In this document: in pieces, positions 59,504-64,000 of the stretch
Position numbering within the stretch: the first letter of the stretch is position 1
Layout of the letters: every line of letters starts with the position of its first letter
Origin: Sphingomonas mali NBRC 15500
GTDB taxonomy: Bacteria > Pseudomonadota > Alphaproteobacteria > Sphingomonadales > Sphingomonadaceae
Direction: 5' to 3'
Assembly (NCBI RefSeq): GCF_001598415.1
Contig: NZ_BCYX01000017.1
Location: 1-64,000 of the forward strand
Length of the DNA: 64,000 nt
Notes under the pieces: generated by a model
What the model was told of the DNA's origin: nothing
Seen by the model: the letters and a program-made list of their open reading frames with translations, nothing else
Database searches by the model: none
Position numbers and translations under genes: made by a program

Positions 59504-60319
59504 TCAAAAAGCGGCGCTGACCGAAAACAGCGCGGTGGCATCGGCGATCGATGATCCATTCTTGGTCGAGGCGAAATTGGGCAGCAGATAGGCCGATCTC
59601 GCCTTGCTTATATCGGTATCGACATAGGACACGCCCAACGTCACCGGGCCGATCACATAGTCGACGCCGAGCGACCAGTCGAAATACTCGCCGGTCGGCG
59701 CCACGCTGGTGCCGTTGGGACCGAGCCCAGGATTGCCGTTGGAATGGCCGAGATGCGCCTTGGCGGTCAGCGGGGTCTTGGGAATACCGACACTGGCATC
59801 GCCCCAGAGGTAGAGATTGTCCTGCGCCTGGCCGTGGCTTTGCGGCGTGTTGGAGAAATTGCCCAGCGCCTTCTGCTTCGGGGCATAAGCGATGCCCGCG
59901 AGCAGGTTGGCCGGTCCGATCGTGGTGCCGAGCTTGACATAGGGCTCGGCGAAATCGGTCGTGTCGGCGCCACCGGGATACATATACCAGGTCAGCCCGA
60001 CGTCGATCGTCGTGCCGCTGGAGATCGGCTTCTTGATCCCGGCAAACAGGTCGAGTTCCAGATTGGCGCCGCCGAACGTGCCCCAGCCGGAAAGATTCGA
60101 GGCCCAGGCACCGGCATAGACGCCGCTTTCATGCGTGACGGTCACGCCGCCTTGCAGCGCCGCCTCCTTGTCGGTCTGCGACACGCCGCGAAAACGATAG
60201 TCGGACACCAGGGCGACATTGCCCGACACGGTGACCGGCTTGGGCGGCTCTTCCTGCGCGGCGGCAGGCACGGCGGCCAGCAACGACGACGCCGCCATGG
60301 CGGCGAGGCGATAGATCAT
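59504..60319 (-). CDS. TorF-family putative porin
   Basis: The 271-residue outer-membrane protein has a signal peptide (residues 1-22, LAAMAASSLLAAVPAAAQ). Alternating beta strands follow, with the family opening VTVSGNVALVSDYRFRGVSQTDKEAALQGG, VYAGAWASNLSGWG and GANLELDLFAGI. The last strand ends in Phe (FSVSAAF), the BAM recognition residue. It is common in sphingomonads. ATG at 60319 is chosen; longer upstream frame has no signal peptide. Confidence 0.9.
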   Translation of the reverse strand: MIYRLAAMAASSLLAAVPAAAQEEPPKPVTVSGNVALVSDYRFRGVSQTDKEAALQGGVTVTHESGVYAGAWASNLSGWGTFGGANLELDLFAGIKKPISSGTTIDVGLTWYMYPGGADTTDFAEPYVKLGTTIGPANLLAGIAYAPKQKALGNFSNTPQSHGQAQDNLYLWGDASVGIPKTPLTAKAHLGHSNGNPGLGPNGTSVAPTGEYFDWSLGVDYVIGPVTLGVSYVDTDISKARSAYLLPNFASTKNGSSIADATALFSVSAAF

Positions 60320-60580
60320 GGAACATTCCCCTGAGCGATGAGGTGAACGTTCCTCCTGCGGCCGCCCGGCAGGGTCTTCTATGGCGAGACCGAGTCCCGG
60401 CGGCGACTCCTGACTATCGTCGCGGGATTGCCGTAATCGTGCGCAATCGTGAGGAAATGTTGCTGCCGGTCCGGGTTGCGCCGACCGTGAACCGCCATTC
60501 GCGCGCATAAATGCCGACTTTTGCTGTCCCCGCTTTTAAATCCTTCGGCAAAATTCTATATCAGTTCCCTTACAACCCAA

Positions 60581-60596
60581 AGGAGCAGTACCTATC
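60581..60596 (+). promoter_or_regulatory. infC ribosome-binding site with AUC start
   Basis: AGGAG (60581-60585) is followed by eight bases and then ATC (60594-60596), in frame with infC. The nearest ATG (60609) lies 23 bases from AGGAG, too far. This is the pattern of autogenous IF3 control through a rare start codon. Confidence 0.6.
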
Positions 60597-61139
60597 CGTC
60601 CTCCCACGATGCGCCGACCAAACCAGGCGCCGCCGATGAACGGCCCCCGATTCAACGAATGGATCCAGTCGCCCAAGGTTCGAGTGATCGACCATGAAGG
60701 CGAGAATCTGGGTGTTATGTACACGAAAGAGGCGATGGAGCAGGCCCAAGGGCTTGGTCTCGACCTCGTCGAAGTGTCGCCCAACGCCGATCCGCCCGTG
60801 GCCAAGTTCCTCGATGTCGGCAAGTTCAAGTACGAGGCGCAGAAGAAGGCCAACCTCGCTCGCAAGAGCCAGAAGACGCAGGAGATCAAGGAGATCAAAA
60901 TGCGTCCGAACATCGACGATCATGATTATGAGACGAAGATGAAGGCCATCCACAAGTTCATCGGTGAGGGCGACAAGGTCAAGGTGACGCTGCGCTTCCG
61001 CGGCCGCGAGTTGAGCCACGGCCAGCTCGGCATGAACCTATTGAAGCGCGTGCAGGAAGACACCGCCGAGGACGCGAAGGTCGAAAGCTATCCGCGCATG
61101 GAAGGCCGTCAGATGCTGATGGTGCTTTCCCCGAAGTAA
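60594..61139 (+). CDS. infC: Translation initiation factor IF-3 (non-AUG start)
   Basis: IF3 checks start-codon and initiator-tRNA pairing on the 30S subunit. The product is 181 residues from ATC, 176 from the first ATG. The N-domain has [36 protein letters not shown] and [26 protein letters not shown]. The C-domain has [26 protein letters not shown] and [23 protein letters not shown]. coli infC starts with AUU and represses its own translation; here AGGAG is correctly spaced only from ATC. rpmI and rplT do not follow; repeats and bioA do. Confidence 0.95.
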   Translation: MRPPTMRRPNQAPPMNGPRFNEWIQSPKVRVIDHEGENLGVMYTKEAMEQAQGLGLDLVEVSPNADPPVAKFLDVGKFKYEAQKKANLARKSQKTQEIKEIKMRPNIDDHDYETKMKAIHKFIGEGDKVKVTLRFRGRELSHGQLGMNLLKRVQEDTAEDAKVESYPRMEGRQMLMVLSPK

Positions 61140-61263
61140 GGCTCGCCGACGCGGAATAGCGGAACGCTATTCCGCGAAAGCTCGGCGAGCCCGGCCGGCG
61201 GCGCGAAGCGCCGACCGACGGCGCGGATTTACTCCGCGCCGGCTCCGTTGCCTCAAATACGAC

Positions 61264-61371
61264 CGTCACCCCGGCCTTGTGCCGGGGTCCAACGGGCGGC
61301 AAGCGCCAGATAAGAGGCTCCAGCTACTGCCAACCTGCACGTTGGATGCCGGGACGAGCCCGGCATGACGG
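61264..61371. repeat. Dispersed CCGG-arm repeat, copy after infC
   Basis: CGTCACCCCGGCCTTGTGCC begins it and GCCGGGACGAGCCCGGCATG ends it, the same ends as at 34929-35101, with AAGCGCCAGATAAGAGGCTC in the centre. It lies between infC and the convergent bioA. Upstream of it (61155-61235) is another inverted GC-rich stretch around GGAATAGC and GCTATTCC. Confidence 0.6.
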
Positions 61372-61391
61372 GTGCGAGGGCGGAGCATCGC

Positions 61392-62624
61392 TCAGAGCGC
61401 CGTCGCAATAGCCTTGTAAACCGCATCCAATTCCGCGTCGGAAATGCAGTAAGGCGGCATCACGTACACCGTATTGCCAAGCGGCCGCAGCAGCACGTCG
61501 CGCTCGCGGAAATGCTTCAGCAAGCGCGGCCCGATCGCGGCGAGATACCCGCCGTCGCCAACCGGCACGTCCATCGCCGCGATCGTCCCGATCCGCCGCT
61601 TCCCCGTCACGCCCGACAGAGCATCGAGTCGCGTCTGTTGCCGCGCGCCCAGATCGGCGATTCGCTCGAGCACCGGTTCGTCGCGCCAGATCTCCAGATT
61701 GGCGACCGCCGCGGCGCAGGCGATCGGGTTGGCGGTGTAGCTCGACGAGTGGAAGAACATCTTGGCGCGATCGTCGGACAGATGCGCATCGAAGATCGAT
61801 TGCGTCGCCATCGTCACCGCGAGCGGGACCGCGCCGCCGGTCAGCCCCTTCGACAGGCACAATATGTCAGGCACGACATCGGCCTGTTCGCAGGCCAGCA
61901 ATGTCCCAGTGCGGCCCCAGGCGGTCATCACTTCGTCGGCGATGAACAGCACGTCGTGCCGCGCGCAGATCGCGCGCATTTCGGCCAGTATGTGCGCGGG
62001 ATAGACCAGCATCCCGCCGGCGCCCAAGATCAGCGGCTCGACGATGAACGCGGCGGGCTGCTCGCGGCACGCCGCCTCCAGCGCGTCGAGCGTCGCCTGT
62101 TCGTGACCTTCCGCGGGAAAAGGAATGGTGCCGACATCGAACAGCAATGGCGAATAGGCCTGGTTGAATACCCCGCGCGCCCCGACCGACATCGCGCCGA
62201 TCGTGTCGCCGTGATAGCTATGCTCCATCACCAGGATGCGGTGCCGAGCCTCGCCGCGATTGGTCCAGAAGCCGAGCGCCATCTTGAGCGCGACCTCGAC
62301 GCTGGTCGACCCGCTGTCCGAATAGAAGACGTGGGTGAGGGCAGGGGGCATGATCGCGGTCAGCCCGCGCGCCAGCGTCTCGGCGGGCTCGTGCGTCCAG
62401 CCGGCGTAGATGATTTGATCGAGTTTTTGCGCCTGGGCGGCGATCGCCGCCATGATGCGTGGATGGCAATGGCCGTGCGTGGTCACCCACCAGGACGAGA
62501 TGGCATCGATCACCCGCCGGCCATCGGCGGTATGGAGCACCGCACCCTCGGCATGCGTCACCAACGGGATCGGCTCGCCGAGCCCGTGCTGGGTGAAGGG
62601 GTGCCAGACCGGCGAATCGCTCAT
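61392..62624 (-). CDS. bioA: Adenosylmethionine-8-amino-7-oxononanoate aminotransferase
   Basis: This PLP enzyme makes 7,8-diaminopelargonate from KAPA, using SAM as amino donor. The 410-residue product has [15 protein letters not shown], the substrate block [33 protein letters not shown], and the PLP Lys in [16 protein letters not shown] (near residue 262), with [14 protein letters not shown] downstream. Its ATG overlaps the stop of bioD by 4 bases. It is the last gene of a bioF-bioD-bioA operon; bioB is not in the window. Confidence 0.95.
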   Translation of the reverse strand: MSDSPVWHPFTQHGLGEPIPLVTHAEGAVLHTADGRRVIDAISSWWVTTHGHCHPRIMAAIAAQAQKLDQIIYAGWTHEPAETLARGLTAIMPPALTHVFYSDSGSTSVEVALKMALGFWTNRGEARHRILVMEHSYHGDTIGAMSVGARGVFNQAYSPLLFDVGTIPFPAEGHEQATLDALEAACREQPAAFIVEPLILGAGGMLVYPAHILAEMRAICARHDVLFIADEVMTAWGRTGTLLACEQADVVPDILCLSKGLTGGAVPLAVTMATQSIFDAHLSDDRAKMFFHSSSYTANPIACAAAVANLEIWRDEPVLERIADLGARQQTRLDALSGVTGKRRIGTIAAMDVPVGDGGYLAAIGPRLLKHFRERDVLLRPLGNTVYVMPPYCISDAELDAVYKAIATAL

Positions 62625-63244
62625 CGGAAATCGGCCAGATCGAAATGGGCGGCGAAGGCAGCGGCGAGCGGGGCAGGTTCGAGCCGGTCGAGCATTGGCA
62701 GCCGGCCGAGCCGTTTGACCCCTCCCATCTCCGCGATGGTCATCTCGCTGTCCTCCACCGCATCGCCGACAAAGGCGATTCCGCGGATGTCGACATCGCG
62801 CGTGCGCAGCGCCTCGATCGCGGCAAGGCTGTGGCTGATCGTCCCGAGCGATGTCGCAGCCACGAGCACCACGGACAGCTGCCAGCGCGCCATCACGTCC
62901 GCGAAGGTGACCTGTCGCGTGAGCGGCACCAGCACGCCGCCGGCGCCTTCGATCACCAATGGCCTGTCGCACTGCGGCGGGACGAGCGTGTCGATGTCGA
63001 TCGTCACGCCGTCGATCTCCGCCGCGCGATGCGGCGAGCAAGGCGTGGTCAGGCGATAGGCTTCGGGCAGCAGGCGGTCGGCGGCCAGCCCTGACAATCG
63101 TCCGACGCGCTCCAGGTCGCTGCCGTCGTCGAGCCCGGCCTGGACCGGCTTCCAATAGCAGCCGTCGAGCGCAGCGGTCAGCGCGGCGGCGAACACCGTC
63201 TTGCCGATATCGGTACCGGTGGCGGTGACGACGATCGCGGTCAC
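62621..63244 (-). CDS. bioD: Dethiobiotin synthetase
   Basis: It makes dethiobiotin from diaminopelargonate, CO2 and ATP. The 207-residue product has the P-loop [19 protein letters not shown] (residues about 5-22), then [14 protein letters not shown], and the nucleotide/CO2 site [13 protein letters not shown]. The start is GTG at 63244, which overlaps the TGA of bioF (GTGA), and the ATG of bioA overlaps its own stop. This chain of 4-base overlaps suggests coupled translation across all three genes. The longer open frame upstream is shadow sequence within bioF. Confidence 0.94.
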   Translation of the reverse strand: MTAIVVTATGTDIGKTVFAAALTAALDGCYWKPVQAGLDDGSDLERVGRLSGLAADRLLPEAYRLTTPCSPHRAAEIDGVTIDIDTLVPPQCDRPLVIEGAGGVLVPLTRQVTFADVMARWQLSVVLVAATSLGTISHSLAAIEALRTRDVDIRGIAFVGDAVEDSEMTIAEMGGVKRLGRLPMLDRLEPAPLAAAFAAHFDLADFR

Positions 63245-64000
63245 AATGCCTCTTTCAGCGCCTCGGCAAGCGCATCGATCGTCGCGGCGTCGACGTTGAG
63301 CGTGATCGACAGCCGTAGCCGCGCGGTGCCGACGGGGACGGTCGGCGGGCGGATGCCGCGTACGTCGAAACCCTGAGCCTGGAGTCGTGCGGCAATCTCC
63401 ATCGTCCGCGCATCGTCGCCGACAATCACGGGCATGATCGGCGACCCGCTGGCAAGTGCGCCAAGCGGGACGAGGCGATCGTGCGCGTGACGCACCAAGC
63501 CGTCCAGGCGGGCGATCCGTTCCGCCTCCCTCTCGAGCAAAGCGAGGCTGCCGCGCACCGCCGCCGCCATCAATGGGGACGGCGCGGTCGAAAAAATGAA
63601 GCCGCGCGCGCGGTTGATCAGGATGTCGCACACCGCGCGCGAAGCGCAGACCAAGGCGCCTTCCGCTCCCAGCGCCTTGCCGCAGGTGCGCAAGGTAATG
63701 AGGTTGTCGCGACCTTCCCATTTGGCAGCGAGCCCGCGCCCGCCCGGCCCGAACACACCGGTCGCATGCGCCTCGTCAACGATCAGCACGGCATCCTCGC
63801 GGTCGGCGATCGCGACCAGATCGGCGAGCGGGGCGCGGTCGCCGTCCATCGAATAAAGGCTCTCGACGGCGATCCACGGACGGCCGGTGCCGCCTTCGCG
63901 CCGCCACTGCGCGATAGCGTCGGCGACGGCATCGGCGTCGTTATGCCTGGCTGATACGCGCGCGGCGCGGCCAAGCCGCATGCCGTCATGCACGCTGGCA
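63241..64000 (-). CDS. bioF: 8-amino-7-oxononanoate synthase, 3' part (cut by window end)
   Basis: This PLP enzyme condenses pimeloyl-thioester with L-alanine. Only the C-terminal about 253 residues are inside the window; the frame stays open to base 64000 ([14 protein letters not shown] at the edge). Visible motifs are [36 protein letters not shown], and the PLP Lys in [14 protein letters not shown], then FIFSTAPSP. The usual family string is TFGKALG; here Thr-Cys precedes GK. The stop overlaps the GTG of bioD. Confidence 0.93.
   Translation of the reverse strand, partial: ASVHDGMRLGRAARVSARHNDADAVADAIAQWRREGGTGRPWIAVESLYSMDGDRAPLADLVAIADREDAVLIVDEAHATGVFGPGGRGLAAKWEGRDNLITLRTCGKALGAEGALVCASRAVCDILINRARGFIFSTAPSPLMAAAVRGSLALLEREAERIARLDGLVRHAHDRLVPLGALASGSPIMPVIVGDDARTMEIAARLQAQGFDVRGIRPPTVPVGTARLRLSITLNVDAATIDALAEALKEAL

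Noticed and set aside
1-64000. CRISPR arrays, prophage or transposon
   Set aside because: The repeats are short dispersed inverted repeats, not spaced direct repeats. No integrase, transposase, cas or phage structural gene was seen.

Overview
The window is a gene-dense, GC-rich chromosomal segment of an alphaproteobacterium, most likely a sphingomonad (Sphingomonas or a close relative). I base this on the ubiE / mutM / rpsT / dnaA neighbourhood, a TorF-type porin, DUF2147 secreted proteins, and several families of short GC-rich inverted repeats between genes. There is no rRNA operon, CRISPR array, integrase or insertion sequence. Two tRNAs are present: Gly-TCC at 12069-12142 and Tyr-GTA at 31472-31557.

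Layout. 1-4.1 kb: ubiE (reverse), then mutM, rpsT and dnaA. 4.3-10.7 kb: a CysQ/IMPase-like phosphatase coupled to pmbA, then ubiA, a DUF2147 protein, rsmE and the glutamate-cysteine ligase. 10.6-15.9 kb: an ICMT-like membrane methyltransferase, tRNA-Gly, a VOC protein, and a coupled pair of a ThDP enzyme and a succinate-semialdehyde-type dehydrogenase. 16.0-24.2 kb: one long reverse-strand array of SPFH/SHOCT protein, two zinc-ribbon DUF4178-like proteins, a 49-residue membrane peptide, DUF350, a membrane aminopropyltransferase, a Tat-exported flavoprotein, S-adenosylmethionine decarboxylase and an AI-2E permease. 24.3-31.2 kb: a peptide-modification (RiPP) locus with a nucleotidyltransferase, beta-helix protein, PqqD-like protein, asparagine-synthetase homologue, Stf0 sulfotransferase, HprK-like kinase and a short precursor whose tail could form a lasso ring. 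31.7-45 kb: housekeeping and envelope genes (M28 peptidase, rlmB, ferredoxin, AlkA-type glycosylase, mtnP, mntH, hslVU, small lipoproteins). 44.5-46.8 kb: a gloA / nitronate monooxygenase / gloB operon. 47-50.2 kb: hydrolases, a TPR protein and an XRE regulator with a membrane partner. 51.5-53.9 kb: a divergent Mpl-like ligase and LD-carboxypeptidase pair. 54.5-56.3 kb: a divergent LysR / SDR pair. 57.2-61.1 kb: thrS preceded by a Thr-rich leader peptide, the porin, and infC with an apparent AUC start. 61.4-64.0 kb: bioF-bioD-bioA, with bioF cut by the window end.

Functional links. The ligase and carboxypeptidase pair fits recycling of the murein tripeptide. The SpeD and aminopropyltransferase pair would make 5'-methylthioadenosine, the substrate of the mtnP product encoded 13 kb away. 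The ThDP enzyme and aldehyde dehydrogenase have the arrangement of a 2-oxoglutarate decarboxylase plus succinate-semialdehyde dehydrogenase bypass. The most promising undescribed systems are the 24.3-31.2 kb RiPP locus, the 16-24 kb polyamine/SPFH membrane array, and the thrS attenuator. All assignments come from reading the sequence; no database search was run.
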